From an uncultured Halieaceae bacterium (GTDB lineage: Bacteria; Pseudomonadota; Gammaproteobacteria; Pseudomonadales; Halieaceae), in contig CAJXNM010000004.1 in the NCBI GenBank assembly GCA_913057135.1, forward strand, positions 35,061 through 99,060: a stretch of DNA of 64,000 bases, written 5' to 3'. Within the stretch, counting starts at the first letter, position 1. Every line of letters begins with the position of its first letter. The notes beneath the pieces are model-generated. The model made no database searches, was not told the DNA's origin, and saw only the letters and a list, made by a program, of their open reading frames with translations. The translations under genes and the position numbers were made by a program. Positions 9,847-20,449 of the stretch are shown piece after piece.

Positions 9847-10221
9847 TCAGAGCACCATGCGTGTCAGCATGACGCCACTCGCTGCACCGACAACACAAAT
9901 TAACAGGGTCGCCAAGCCGTATAACAGGCCAAGCACCAGCTGACCGCGCTCGAGCATTTGCAGTAGTTCAAGGGATACGGTCGACAGGGTGGTGAACGCC
10001 CCAAAAAATCCCACCATCCCTAAGGCCCGTAAATCTGGGTGCAGGACTTGGCGCTCGAGTAGCACCGCCAAGACACCGATACCGAAAGCACCCACGATAT
10101 TCACTGCGAACGTTGCCAAGGGCCAGTGGCTGTCATTGATGGGGCGAATCGCCAGTGAAATGCCATAGCGAGCCATAGCCCCCGCCGCGCCACCGATGGC
10201 AACGTACAACCAAGCCAACAT
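9847..10221 (-). CDS. crcB: Fluoride channel CrcB/Fluc
   Basis: Inner-membrane protein that exports fluoride; works as an antiparallel dimer, and one gene suffices when the protein has dual topology. 124 aa with four hydrophobic segments. Family marks are [11 protein letters not shown] at the N-terminus, the NIVGAFGIG stretch and [14 protein letters not shown] with the pore-lining Phe/Thr residues. The start shares one base with the rarA stop (TGATG), so the two are coupled. I see no fluoride riboswitch upstream, which is expected because the gene is embedded in an operon. Confidence 0.95.
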   Translation of the reverse strand: MLAWLYVAIGGAAGAMARYGISLAIRPINDSHWPLATFAVNIVGAFGIGVLAVLLERQVLHPDLRALGMVGFFGAFTTLSTVSLELLQMLERGQLVLGLLYGLATLLICVVGAASGVMLTRMVL

Positions 10222-11567
10222 CAGGACGCCTCCCCGAAGGTGGCCGCGATGTCACGCTGCCGCAACTGCTGCAGTTTTTCCCGAATCTTGATCTCCAAGC
10301 CTCGTGGAACCGGTTCATAGTAATGTTGGCGCTCCATAGCATCGGGAAAATAGTGCACCCCCGCCGCGTAGGCATCGGGCTCATCGTGGGCATACCGATA
10401 GCCCTGCCCAAGCCCCTGCTCCTTCATCAAAGCCGTAGGGGCATTGCATAAATGGGCTGGCACCGGAAGACTTGGGCCATTTTCTGCCTCGGCTCTTGCG
10501 GATTTGTACGCCAGATAAACCGCATTGCTCTTCGCTGCGCAGGCCAGATAGGTAATGGCTTGCGCGATGGCGAGCTCACCTTCGGGGCTACCCAGACGCT
10601 CTTGCACTTGCCAGGCGTCCAACGCCAATGCCAACGCACGGGGATCCGCATTGCCAACATCTTCACTGGCCATTCGCACCACCCGACGCGCGATATAAAG
10701 GGGGTCGCAACCCCCGTCCAGCATTCGGGCAAACCAATACAGGCTCGCGTCAGGGTTGCTGCCTCGAACCGATTTATGCAGTGCACTTATTTGGTCATAG
10801 AACGCATCGCCACCCTTGTCGAATCGCCGAACGCTCCCCGTGCCAATCTCATCAATAACCGATTGATCGATACGACGTCTGCCATTGGCATCGCTGTGTG
10901 CCAAATCGGCGGCCAGTTCCAATTGCGCTAACGCTCGGCGACCATCACCGTCAGCACTTCGGGCCAACTGCTGAAGACAGACCTCATCAATCACCACATC
11001 ACACAGTTGCGTCGATAGGGCCCGTCGCATCAGGGTTTCCAGATCATCCTGTTCAAGGGCACGCAAGCGATACACTCGAGCCCTGGAGAGCAAGGCCGAG
11101 TTCAACTCAAAGGAGGGATTTTCCGTGGTTGCCCCAATGAAAGTAATGGTGCCCTCCTCCACATAAGGTAGAAACGCATCCTGCTGGGCTTTATTGAAGC
11201 GATGCACCTCGTCGACAAAAAGTACCGTGGCCCGGCCCCTCGCTTGTTCCGCCTGGGCCTGGGTCATCGCATCGCGAATATCCCGCACACCTGCCATAAC
11301 CGCCGATAACTGCAAGAATCGGGCATCGGCCTGCTGGGCAGCAATGCGTGCGAGCGTCGTTTTACCCACCCCCGGCGGCCCCCACAGAACAAACGAGTGC
11401 AAATGACCACGATTAATAGCCTGGGCTAGCGGACGATCAGCGCTCAATAAATGGCCTTGACCCACGAACTCTTGCAAGCATGTCGGTCGCATTGCAGCGG
11501 CCAAGGGCACCGGCACCTGCGCCGAATCGGCACTCGAGAAGAGTCCTTGCTGGGGTGTATCAACCAA
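10221..11567 (-). CDS. rarA: Replication-associated recombination protein RarA (MgsA)
   Basis: AAA+ ATPase related to clamp-loader subunits that acts at stalled replication forks. 448 aa. Walker A is GPPGVGKTTLARI (about residue 58), Walker B is LFVDEVHRF, and sensor 1 lies in FIGATTENPSFE; the C-terminal half carries the tetramerisation region (KSVRGSNPDASLYW, ARRVVRMASEDVGNADP). The order lolA-rarA-crcB-serS is conserved in Pseudomonas and relatives. It starts four bases after the lolA stop. Confidence 0.96.
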   Translation of the reverse strand: MVDTPQQGLFSSADSAQVPVPLAAAMRPTCLQEFVGQGHLLSADRPLAQAINRGHLHSFVLWGPPGVGKTTLARIAAQQADARFLQLSAVMAGVRDIRDAMTQAQAEQARGRATVLFVDEVHRFNKAQQDAFLPYVEEGTITFIGATTENPSFELNSALLSRARVYRLRALEQDDLETLMRRALSTQLCDVVIDEVCLQQLARSADGDGRRALAQLELAADLAHSDANGRRRIDQSVIDEIGTGSVRRFDKGGDAFYDQISALHKSVRGSNPDASLYWFARMLDGGCDPLYIARRVVRMASEDVGNADPRALALALDAWQVQERLGSPEGELAIAQAITYLACAAKSNAVYLAYKSARAEAENGPSLPVPAHLCNAPTALMKEQGLGQGYRYAHDEPDAYAAGVHYFPDAMERQHYYEPVPRGLEIKIREKLQQLRQRDIAATFGEAS

Positions 11568-11570
11568 GAC

Positions 11571-12212
11571 CTAGGGTTCCTGGGTGTAGACGTCGATGGT
11601 GTCTGGGGGTTCGAACAGGAATGTCGATAACGGAGGCACCTCGTTGGCATCGACCGTAAATACGATATCGATGGTCTGCCCCAGATTATCGTCGATGGTA
11701 AGTCGCCGGGGTAAATCGTCGCGATAGTGCACGCGCATGGCATCAAAGTCTGCCTTGGGACTCAGGGGCGTCAGGGTCAACAGGTCTGCCGTCCATTCAA
11801 GCCGGTAGTCACGGGCCAAATCTTTCATCGATTGAGTCAAAAGTCGCAAGGGCGCACTGCCGTCGAGACCCATGGGCTGACGTGTGATCGTTTCCAAATC
11901 GAGGTCGTACTGCCAGAGCCAGTTTCCGTCGGCAACCAGTAGTTGCTGTCCTGGCGCCTCTATTGACCACCGAAAAAAATGGGGCTTACGCAGGGCAAAT
12001 TGTCCCCGACTTTGACTGAGCAACTCGCCCTCGGCATCTTCGATACGCTGTTCAAAACGACCCAATAGACCCTCTACTGGCAATAAACTGGCAGACGCGT
12101 CAAAGGGTTGTGCGCCGGGACTTGGGTGTTCAGGTATCTCCTCGGCGAGCGCCCTCGTACTGCAAGACACAAGCACCGCGATGGCCGCAACACGCCCCCA
12201 AACCGATCTCAT
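11571..12212 (-). CDS. lolA: Outer-membrane lipoprotein carrier LolA
   Basis: Periplasmic chaperone that takes lipoproteins from LolCDE to LolB. The frame is open to 12299, overlapping ftsK, but ATG at 12212 has GGAG seven bases ahead and gives a clean signal peptide (MRSVWGRVAAIAVLV ending RALAEE); 213 aa. The core matches the LolA half-barrel: LLGRFEQRIEDAEGELLSQS, RKPHFFRW (aromatic/Arg patch) and LWQYDLDLETITRQP. It follows ftsK and precedes rarA, as in E. coli and Pseudomonas. Confidence 0.93.
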   Translation of the reverse strand: MRSVWGRVAAIAVLVSCSTRALAEEIPEHPSPGAQPFDASASLLPVEGLLGRFEQRIEDAEGELLSQSRGQFALRKPHFFRWSIEAPGQQLLVADGNWLWQYDLDLETITRQPMGLDGSAPLRLLTQSMKDLARDYRLEWTADLLTLTPLSPKADFDAMRVHYRDDLPRRLTIDDNLGQTIDIVFTVDANEVPPLSTFLFEPPDTIDVYTQEP

Positions 12213-12231
12213 GGCTGACTCCAGCATTAGG

Positions 12232-14580
12232 TTAATCTTCGGCCGGGGGTGGTGCCAACACATCCCGTTGACCATTTGTCCCCATGGTGGAGACCACACC
12301 CGCCATCTCCATGGCTTCTATCAGTCGCGCCGCTCGGTTGTAGCCAATGCGAAGCTTACGCTGAACACTGGAAATAGAGGCCCGCCGACTTTTACAGACG
12401 TGGTGCACCGCTTCATCGTAGAGCGGATCACTCTCGGGGTCGTCACTATCCGAGGAGGCTGACTGAAGTTCACCGGCGGTGACGGGGGTTTGACCGCCCT
12501 CATCGAGTAAGCCCTCGATGTATTTGGGTTCAGCCCGACGCTTCCAATCATTCACAACCCGATGCACCTCATCATCGGAGCAGAAAGCACCGTGAACCCG
12601 TACAGGAACGTTGCTACCCGAGGGTTGATACAGCATATCGCCGTAACCCAACAACTGTTCAGCGCCCCCATGATCGAGGATGGTGCGGGAGTCGATTTTC
12701 GAGCTGACTGAAAATGCGATGCGGGTTGGAATGTTCGCTTTGATAAGCCCTGTAATCACATCGACCGAGGGGCGTTGTGTCGCCAGTATCAGGTGGATAC
12801 CTGCAGCTCGGGCCTTTTGAGCAATCCGTGCAATTAGCTCTTCGACCTTTTTACCGACGATCATCATCATGTCGGCGAATTCGTCGATCACCACCACGAT
12901 GCTGGGCAGCTCTTCAAGGTGAGGTTGAACCTGATCTTCCTCAGGCGTCATCGACAAGGGATCAGGCTTCCATGTTGGATCAGGAATAGGCTCGCCCGCA
13001 CGAATGGCGTCAGCCACCTTCCGGTTGAAGCCTGCCAAATTACGCACCCCCATGAGCGACATCAGCTTGTAGCGCCGCTCCATCTCGGCAACACACCAGC
13101 GCAGGCCGTTGGCTGCGTCTTTCATGTCGGTAATCACCGGTGTCAACAAATGGGGAATGCCCTCGTACACCGATAGCTCCAGCATTTTCGGATCCACCAG
13201 GATAAGTCGTACCTGATCGGGGCCCGCCTTGTAGAGCAGGCTCACCAACATGCAGTTAACGCCCACCGATTTACCCGAGCCGGTTGTACCCGCCACCAGC
13301 AAATGGGGCATTTTTGCCAGATCTGCCACCACGGGCGCCCCCGCAATATCGTGACCGAGCGCCAGGGTCAGGGGTGATTTGGAATCTTCAAAGGTCTTTG
13401 ATGCAAGCACTTCCTTGAAGTTCACTGTCTGGCGATCGGCGTTGGGGATTTCGATACCGACCACACTCTTCCCCGGAATCACCTCAACAACTCGCACAGA
13501 AATCACCGCCAGTGATCGGGCCAAATCTTTCGCAAGATTGGAGATACGCGATACTTTAACGCCCGGTGCCGGTTGAATTTCAAATCGCGTCACGACAGGT
13601 CCCGGGTAAACCGCGGTTACCTCAGCCGTGACGTTGAAATCGGCCAACTTGAGCTCTAGCAAGCGCGATAAGGACTCGAGTTCTTCTCGGGAATAACCCC
13701 TTGGGCCAGTATGGACTGGGGCATCAAGCAGCTCGAGGGGTGGCAATTCACCGACCAGAGGTTGATCAAACAGCGGTTGCTGTTTTTCCGCTTGAATCCG
13801 CTGTCCAGACTCGACTTTGGGTTCCGGTGCCTTGATTTTTGGCGGAGGCCGCTTTTTGGTGGTTTCAACGTATTCGGCAATTTTTGTTTTACGCGCTTCG
13901 ACCTGTTGAGCCCGGGCCCGGCGCTCGGCCCAACGATCCCGCAGTGTGTAAAAACGGTCTCGCGTAGCGTTCAGGAACGCCAATACCCGAGCGCCGATCC
14001 AGTCGATGAGGTGTAGCCAACTGATATCGGCGAACAGGGTCATGCCCAGCAAAAATACGGCAACGAGAATAAGACGACTACCCACGGGGCTAAACGCGAC
14101 GTCAAACCCAACACCCACCGCCGCACCCAATATGCCACCCGCCCCCTGGGGCAAGCTTGATCCACCCTTGTCGTTCAGCGCGGCAATTGATGTGAACGCG
14201 ACAACGGCCAGCAGTAATCCCAGAGCCCGCAAGCCAAAGAGCAGCCAATGCAGCGGCTGGTGATCGTCCGCCTCTGTCAGTATGCGCAATGCCCGCCATG
14301 CCAGTAGTATCGGCACCAGGTAGGCGGCAAATCCAAGCAGAGAGAAGGTAACGTCGGCCACGAAAGCGCCGGTAATGCCGGCCATATTGCGCACGGAGTC
14401 ACCCGTGCCACTTGCAGACCACCCCGGGTCATCCGGGTGGTAGCTCACCAGGGCTAGCAACAGTAGTAGGCAGCCAGCGCTCACCGCAATGAACAAACCG
14501 TCACGCAAACGTCGGCGAGGATGACTCAGCTCGGCTGTGGTTGCGGTCTTACGCGTACTCGCCAAACTATTAACTCCCAA
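12232..14580 (-). CDS. ftsK: DNA translocase FtsK
   Basis: Septal DNA pump that clears chromosomes and activates XerCD at dif. 782 aa, on the short side because the Pro/Gln linker is brief (about residues 215-290). Four or five N-terminal membrane helices (about 25-190), then the motor with Walker [13 protein letters not shown], Walker [13 protein letters not shown] and [17 protein letters not shown]. The gamma winged-helix domain at the C-terminus ([19 protein letters not shown] ... [13 protein letters not shown]) binds KOPS and XerD. It is divergent from trxB, the usual gammaproteobacterial layout. Confidence 0.97.
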   Translation of the reverse strand: MGVNSLASTRKTATTAELSHPRRRLRDGLFIAVSAGCLLLLLALVSYHPDDPGWSASGTGDSVRNMAGITGAFVADVTFSLLGFAAYLVPILLAWRALRILTEADDHQPLHWLLFGLRALGLLLAVVAFTSIAALNDKGGSSLPQGAGGILGAAVGVGFDVAFSPVGSRLILVAVFLLGMTLFADISWLHLIDWIGARVLAFLNATRDRFYTLRDRWAERRARAQQVEARKTKIAEYVETTKKRPPPKIKAPEPKVESGQRIQAEKQQPLFDQPLVGELPPLELLDAPVHTGPRGYSREELESLSRLLELKLADFNVTAEVTAVYPGPVVTRFEIQPAPGVKVSRISNLAKDLARSLAVISVRVVEVIPGKSVVGIEIPNADRQTVNFKEVLASKTFEDSKSPLTLALGHDIAGAPVVADLAKMPHLLVAGTTGSGKSVGVNCMLVSLLYKAGPDQVRLILVDPKMLELSVYEGIPHLLTPVITDMKDAANGLRWCVAEMERRYKLMSLMGVRNLAGFNRKVADAIRAGEPIPDPTWKPDPLSMTPEEDQVQPHLEELPSIVVVIDEFADMMMIVGKKVEELIARIAQKARAAGIHLILATQRPSVDVITGLIKANIPTRIAFSVSSKIDSRTILDHGGAEQLLGYGDMLYQPSGSNVPVRVHGAFCSDDEVHRVVNDWKRRAEPKYIEGLLDEGGQTPVTAGELQSASSDSDDPESDPLYDEAVHHVCKSRRASISSVQRKLRIGYNRAARLIEAMEMAGVVSTMGTNGQRDVLAPPPAED

Positions 14581-14748
14581 TTAAGAAAGGCAAAACTCTA
14601 ACATATGCCACCAGCAAAAGCCCTCTTTCTTCAATTTTTTCAGTGGCTTGCATTGTTTTTCGAGAATCCGCCTTCGCTTTGCCGGGAATGATTCTGTGGT
14701 TTACCCTAGCGCACCATTTTTTTGACGCACCATTTTTTGAAGAGGTAG

Positions 14749-15702
<954 letters not shown>

Positions 15703-15709
15703 ATCTTCG

Positions 15710-16477
15710 ATGGAACCGTTCCCCCCTTCCAGTGCGGCGTTGGCAGAACCCAATGGACTGCTGGCGGTTGGGGGGGACTTGAGTGCAGAGCGGTTAATTG
15801 CCGCCTACTGCAGGGGAATATTTCCCTGGTTTAGCGAAGACGACCCGATCCTGTGGTGGACACCCAACCCACGAGCGGTGTTGTTCCCCAGTGAATTCCA
15901 TATGAGCCGTTCTTTGCGCCGGGACCTCCGTAAGGGCGTGTGCTCGCTGGCAACGAATCAGGCCTTTGAATCGGTTATCCGCGCCTGTGCCGCCCCCCGC
16001 GCCCGGGAATCGGGCACCTGGATCAGCCCTGACATGATGGCCGCTTACACCCAGCTTCACCGCATGGGCTATGCACACTCCATTGAGGTTTATCAGCAGG
16101 AACAACTCATCGGCGGACTGTATGGCGTGGCGATGGGCCGGGTCTTCTTTGGGGAATCCATGTTCTCAAAACGCCCCAACGCCTCCAAAACAGCCCTGGC
16201 GGCACTGGCGTTGCTGGGGCGAGAGGGCCATATCGATCTCATCGACTGTCAGGTAGAGAGCGATCACTTGAGTAGCCTCGGAGCCCGGAATGTGTCCCGA
16301 GAGGTCTTTGAAAATCATCTCGCACAGGCTATAAAGTCTCCCATGACCAGTGCACATAACCAGCTCTCCGAGGACACTTTGGCAAATCCTGAGGCGTTTA
16401 CAGGCCCTGTGGGCGCCTCAGTTTGGGAGCAACTGCCGAGTAGCACCACCGAATTACTTCTCAGGTGGTCAAGATGA
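15710..16477 (+). CDS. aat: Leucyl/phenylalanyl-tRNA--protein transferase
   Basis: N-degron enzyme that adds Leu or Phe to proteins with N-terminal Lys, Arg or Met, marking them for ClpS/ClpAP. The frame is open from 15671 inside trxB, but ATG at 15710, seven bases after the trxB stop, gives the usual MEPFPP start; 255 aa. Family motifs: GLLAVGGDLS, AYCRGIFPWF, WWTPNPRAVL and GGLYGVAMGRVFFGESMFS. The stop overlaps the next start by four bases (ATGA). ClpS and ClpA are encoded within 4 kb, so substrate tagging and destruction are co-located. Confidence 0.96.
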   Translation: MEPFPPSSAALAEPNGLLAVGGDLSAERLIAAYCRGIFPWFSEDDPILWWTPNPRAVLFPSEFHMSRSLRRDLRKGVCSLATNQAFESVIRACAAPRARESGTWISPDMMAAYTQLHRMGYAHSIEVYQQEQLIGGLYGVAMGRVFFGESMFSKRPNASKTALAALALLGREGHIDLIDCQVESDHLSSLGARNVSREVFENHLAQAIKSPMTSAHNQLSEDTLANPEAFTGPVGASVWEQLPSSTTELLLRWSR

Positions 16478-17247
16478 GCGCCTCCCTCAGAGATATCAAG
16501 GTGTTTACCACCTTCCCCCACGACTGCAGTTATCTGCAGGGCCAGGAGGCGACAACACTCTTTATTGATCCTCGGCAGCGCATCACTGAATCCCTGTATA
16601 CCCAGCTGTCTTTATTAGGGTTTCGACGCAGCGGCGACCACATTTACCGCCCCCACTGCGCTCGCTGTAACGCCTGTATTGCCGCTCGGGTGCCGGTCAG
16701 CGAATTCACCATGAGCAAGAGCCAGCGCCGGGTGTGGCAACGCAATCAGGATCTTGAGGTCGAGCTGTGCAGCTCTATTTTCGATGACGAATCCTATAAT
16801 TTATACAGCCGTTATATTGAGGGTCGACACGCCGACGGCGACATGTACCCACCGGATCGGGACCAGTACCAATCCTTTCTCAACAATGGTTTAGGTTGTA
16901 CCCGTTACTTCAAACTTCGCAAGGATGAACAGCTCATTGGGGTGTTGGTCTGTGATGAGATGCTCGACGGTTTATCGGCCATCTATACGTTTTATGACCC
17001 CACAGAGCAGCAGCGCAGCCTAGGTACCTATGGGGTGCTTGTGGAGATTGAGCAGGCGCGCCAACGACAGTTGGATTACTTGTATTTGGGTTACTGGATA
17101 CAGGACTGCACTAAGATGAGTTACAAAACCAGATTCCAGCCCCTGGAATTGCTGCTCGGCGGTGAATGGCAGCGCTACGAGAAATTGCCCAGCGTCTCCG
17201 ATCAACAGCAGAGCCTCCCCCTCCACTTCGTGGACAATCCCCGCTGA
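16474..17247 (+). CDS. bpt: Aspartate/glutamate leucyltransferase (Bpt, arginyltransferase family)
   Basis: Transfers Leu from tRNA to proteins with N-terminal Asp or Glu, the second branch of the bacterial N-degron pathway. The start at ATG 16474 overlaps the aat stop by four bases (translational coupling); 257 aa. Family marks include the N-terminal CSYLQGQEATTLFIDP, the Cys pair in HCARCNACIAARVPV (metal/heme-binding region in relatives), FRRSGDHIYRPHC and LGYWIQDCTKMSYK. The eukaryotic relative is Ate1. Leucyl rather than arginyl transfer is known for bacterial members and is assumed here. Confidence 0.95.
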   Translation: MSASLRDIKVFTTFPHDCSYLQGQEATTLFIDPRQRITESLYTQLSLLGFRRSGDHIYRPHCARCNACIAARVPVSEFTMSKSQRRVWQRNQDLEVELCSSIFDDESYNLYSRYIEGRHADGDMYPPDRDQYQSFLNNGLGCTRYFKLRKDEQLIGVLVCDEMLDGLSAIYTFYDPTEQQRSLGTYGVLVEIEQARQRQLDYLYLGYWIQDCTKMSYKTRFQPLELLLGGEWQRYEKLPSVSDQQQSLPLHFVDNPR

Positions 17248-17276
17248 TGGTGCTTTTTTAACCGCTCGCTTTCGGG

Positions 17277-17282
17277 TACAGT
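17277..17282 (+). promoter_or_regulatory. Possible infA promoter (-10) with GC-rich discriminator
   Basis: TACAGT followed by GCGCGCC lies about 35 bp ahead of infA; a T-rich -35 (TTTTTA region, 17254-17259) is about 17 bases upstream. The GC-rich discriminator is like that of stringently controlled tRNA and translation genes. The -35 is poor, so the call is tentative. Confidence 0.35.
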
Positions 17283-17314
17283 GCGCGCCTCATAGTTAAC
17301 GGTGCCCAGCATAC

Positions 17315-17533
17315 ATGGCGAAAGAAGACCAAATTGAAATGGAAGGGGAAATCATCGACACCCTTCCCAACACCACATTCCGCGTGAAGCTCGAGAACGG
17401 CCACGTTGTCACGGCTCACATCTCTGGCAAGATGCGCAAAAACTATATTCGCATCCTAACCGGCGACAAAGTGCGCGTTGAAGTTACACCCTACGACCTC
17501 ACCAAAGGCCGTATTACCTACCGCGAGCGCTAG
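17315..17533 (+). CDS. infA: Translation initiation factor IF-1
   Basis: 72-aa S1/OB-fold protein that binds the ribosomal A site during initiation. The whole sequence is typical: [12 protein letters not shown] at the start, [28 protein letters not shown] and a C-terminal KGRITYRER. It lies 68 bp after bpt with its own possible promoter and is convergent with clpA. The order aat-bpt-infA-clpA is conserved in Pseudomonas. Confidence 0.98.
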   Translation: MAKEDQIEMEGEIIDTLPNTTFRVKLENGHVVTAHISGKMRKNYIRILTGDKVRVEVTPYDLTKGRITYRER

Positions 17534-17565
17534 ACCCTAAAGGCCGCAATGCTGAGGCCTGCCGG

Positions 17566-19851
17566 CTAGACCTCGACGGTCGCGTCGTCAGAGACCGCTT
17601 GTTCCGCACTCACCTCAAGCGATGTCCGATCGTCTTTCAAGCGAACAAGCGCGGTACCGCCCTTACTGAGAGCACCGAAGAGCACCAAGTCCGCCAAAGG
17701 TTTCTTGATGTGCTCCTGGATAACCCGAGCCATGGGTCGTGCACCCATGTTCCGGTCGTAGCCTTTCTCGACTAGCCACAATCGCGCCTCGTCATCGATT
17801 TCGAGTTGCACCCGCTTCTCATCTAGCTGGCCCTGCAGCTCTGTCAGGAATTTATCGACGACCGTTAAAATGACATCCTCACCCAAGGGTGCGAACGGCA
17901 CGATAGCATCGAGACGATTGCGGAATTCTGGCGTGAAAGTTCGGTTGATGGCCTCGAGGGAGTCGGTACTGTGGTCCTGCTGCGTAAACCCGATCGACCG
18001 GCGGCTGACATTTTCAGCGCCGGCGTTAGTGGTCATGACAAGAATCACATTGCGGAAATCCGCCTTGCGCCCGTTGTTGTCAGTCAGAGCCCCGTGATCC
18101 ATCACCTGCAAGAGCAAATTAAAGACCTCTGGATGGGCCTTCTCGATCTCATCGAGCAACACCACGGAATGGGGGTGCTTGGTCACCGCATCGGTCAACA
18201 GCCCGCCTTGATCAAAGCCGACATAGCCAGGAGGCGCGCCAATCAAACGCGATACCGTGTGGCGCTCCATGTACTCCGACATGTCGAATCGAACCAACTC
18301 GAGACCGAGTTGCAGTGCCAACTGCTTGGTAACCTCGGTTTTACCGACGCCGGTTGGCCCCGCCAATAAAAACGAACCAATAGGCTTATCACCGGAGCGC
18401 AGCCCCGCCCGCGCGAGTTTAATGGACGCTACCAATTGGCTGACCGCCTGCTCTTGCCCAAACACCACCATGCGCAGGTTGGATTCGAGCTTCTCGAGCA
18501 ACTCGCGGTCATCCGAGGTCACGGTTTTGGGAGGAATACGTGCAATCTTTGCCACAACAGCTTCAATATCAGCGGGGCCAATGACCTTTTTTCGCTTGCT
18601 GGCAGGGACGAGTTGCTGGTACGCACCGGCCTCATCGATCACGTCAATAGCTTTGTCAGGAAGAAATCGGTCTGTGATGTAACGCGCCGACATTTCAGTG
18701 GCCACACGCAGGGCTTTATCGCTGTAACGCAAGCCATGGTGTTCCTCGAACCGAGATTTAAGCCCCTTCAGGATCTTGTATGCGTCATCAATAGACGGCT
18801 CGAGCACATCAATCTTTTGGAAACGGCGACTGAGCGCTTTGTCCTTATCAAAAATACCCCGGTATTCGGCAAATGTGGTCGATCCGATACAGCGCATCTT
18901 GCCGGAGCTCAACAACGGCTTAAGGAGGTTACTAGCGTCCATCACGCCACCGGATGCGGCCCCCGCTCCAATGATGGTGTGGATTTCATCGATGAATAAA
19001 ATAGCGTGATCACGCTCTTTAAGATTCGCAAGTAAGCCTTTGAATCGCTTCTCAAAATCACCGCGATACTTAGTGCCCGCCAAGAGCGCACCAAGGTCCA
19101 GGGAGTACACGACCGCATCTTTTAGGGTATCGGGCACGTCACCATCGACAATCAACTTTGCCAGACCCTCGGCGATAGCGGTTTTACCCACCCCTGATTC
19201 ACCGACTAACAGAGGATTGTTTTTACGCCGTCGGGCCAAAATTTGTGCGACCCGCTCGACTTCATGCAGGCGTCCAATCAGAGGATCAATATGGCCTGAT
19301 TTTGCCTCTTCGTTGAGATTGGTGGCGTAGGTATCGAGTGGGCTCGCCTCGGCGGCACTATCGCCCTCTGCCCCGCTCTCGCGCTGCTCGGCATCGCCCA
19401 CTCCGGCATCGTCGTCGTCTTTCGCAATACCGTGGGTGATGAAGTTGACCACGTCCAGCCGCGACACATTCTGGCTTTTAAGAAAGTAAACCGCCTGGGA
19501 TTCCTGCTCAGAGAAAATAGCCACCAGCAAATTAGCGCCGGTCACCTCCCGTTTTCCAGAGCTCTGCACATGAAAGACGGCCCGCTGCAGCACCCGCTGA
19601 AAACCGAGGGTCGGCTGGGTATCACGACCGTCGTCCTCTTCGCCCAACAAAGGTGTTGTCGAGTCGATGAATTCCACGAGATCGCTGCGCAGGGTATCCA
19701 AATTCACCTGGCAGGCTTGCAGAACGGTGAGCGCTGCTGTGTCATCGAGCAGTGCCAATAACAAGTGTTCGACGGTAATAAACTCATGCCGACGGCTTCG
19801 AGCGGTGCGGAACGCCTCGTTGAGAACCTGCTCAAGATCCTTGCTCAGCAT
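17566..19851 (-). CDS. clpA: ATP-dependent Clp protease ATP-binding subunit ClpA
   Basis: Hexameric unfoldase feeding ClpP; with ClpS it degrades N-degron proteins. The frame stays open to 20037 over clpS, but ATG at 19851 gives MLSKDLEQVLNEAF, the normal ClpA start, four bases after the clpS stop; 761 aa. Parts: N-domain with two Clp repeats (about 1-145, where ClpS docks), an acidic linker (KDDDDAGVGDAEQRE), D1 with GESGVGKT and DEIHTIIGAG, D2 with GPTGVGKT and VVLLDEIEKAHPEV. A ClpP-binding Ile-Gly-Phe type loop is present near RRSIGFTQQ. The last residues are acidic. Confidence 0.97.
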   Translation of the reverse strand: MLSKDLEQVLNEAFRTARSRRHEFITVEHLLLALLDDTAALTVLQACQVNLDTLRSDLVEFIDSTTPLLGEEDDGRDTQPTLGFQRVLQRAVFHVQSSGKREVTGANLLVAIFSEQESQAVYFLKSQNVSRLDVVNFITHGIAKDDDDAGVGDAEQRESGAEGDSAAEASPLDTYATNLNEEAKSGHIDPLIGRLHEVERVAQILARRRKNNPLLVGESGVGKTAIAEGLAKLIVDGDVPDTLKDAVVYSLDLGALLAGTKYRGDFEKRFKGLLANLKERDHAILFIDEIHTIIGAGAASGGVMDASNLLKPLLSSGKMRCIGSTTFAEYRGIFDKDKALSRRFQKIDVLEPSIDDAYKILKGLKSRFEEHHGLRYSDKALRVATEMSARYITDRFLPDKAIDVIDEAGAYQQLVPASKRKKVIGPADIEAVVAKIARIPPKTVTSDDRELLEKLESNLRMVVFGQEQAVSQLVASIKLARAGLRSGDKPIGSFLLAGPTGVGKTEVTKQLALQLGLELVRFDMSEYMERHTVSRLIGAPPGYVGFDQGGLLTDAVTKHPHSVVLLDEIEKAHPEVFNLLLQVMDHGALTDNNGRKADFRNVILVMTTNAGAENVSRRSIGFTQQDHSTDSLEAINRTFTPEFRNRLDAIVPFAPLGEDVILTVVDKFLTELQGQLDEKRVQLEIDDEARLWLVEKGYDRNMGARPMARVIQEHIKKPLADLVLFGALSKGGTALVRLKDDRTSLEVSAEQAVSDDATVEV

Positions 19852-19855
19852 GGTA

Positions 19856-20263
19856 TTACTCCTCGTCTTCTGAAGGTTCGACTTCGCACAGTAATGGGTG
19901 GCCATTGTCTCGGGCGTGCTGATTGACTTGGGCGGCCTTGGTCTCAGCAATATCCCTAGGATAGATACCACACACACCCTTACCCTGGGTATGCACGGCC
20001 AGCATGATTTGCGTTGCCCGCTCGCGATTGAGACCAAAAAATTGCTCTAGCACGTCGACCACAAACTCCATGGGGGTGTAGTCATCGTTTAGCAGCACCA
20101 CTTTATAAAGGGGTGGCCGCTTCAGCGCGGGCTTTGCCGGGGCTACAGCCAGCCCCCCATCGTCCTCGCTACTCCCTGGATGACCGGGCTTAGCGCTGGC
20201 GTAATGGGCTATCGACGCTGAAATAGTGGTCATTGGCTCGATATTCGTCATGGTTTCCATCAT
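19856..20263 (-). CDS. clpS: ATP-dependent Clp protease adaptor ClpS
   Basis: Small adaptor that captures bulky N-terminal residues and delivers them to ClpA. The core (about residues 50-130) holds the substrate pocket [18 protein letters not shown] and the later [16 protein letters not shown]. The ~45-residue N-terminal tail is longer than in E. coli. Met codons at 20263, 20251 and 20233 are all possible starts, and a TATACT -10-like hexamer lies at 20270-20275 just upstream, so a start at 20251 or 20233 would leave room for a leader. It is followed after four bases by clpA, one operon. Confidence 0.95.
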   Translation of the reverse strand: MMETMTNIEPMTTISASIAHYASAKPGHPGSSEDDGGLAVAPAKPALKRPPLYKVVLLNDDYTPMEFVVDVLEQFFGLNRERATQIMLAVHTQGKGVCGIYPRDIAETKAAQVNQHARDNGHPLLCEVEPSEDEE

Positions 20264-20396
20264 GCCCAGAGTATAATTGAAGCGTCAAATGCTACCGCCT
20301 GCGCAGTGGCGAAAACTCGCCTGACCTGCCCCTAAAGAAGCACGACAGGGTCTGGGCGATGGTCGTTTACGTGTACCCGAATGCCTGGCATACGAA

Positions 20397-20422
20397 GAAA
20401 AAAGCCCGCACTAGCGGGCTTT
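20397..20422 (-). terminator. Rho-independent terminator of icd
   Basis: On the minus strand AAAGCCCGC, a four-base loop and GCGGGCTTT form a perfect 9-bp stem (20401-20409/20414-20422), followed by further Ts. It lies 28 bp after the icd stop and before clpS, insulating the two. Confidence 0.88.
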
Positions 20423-20449
20423 TCGGGTGGGTACTGTTTTCCCCAGGTG

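Noticed and set aside
9847..10260. Possible fluoride riboswitch for crcB
   Set aside because: The region upstream is rarA coding sequence and no aptamer pattern is visible.
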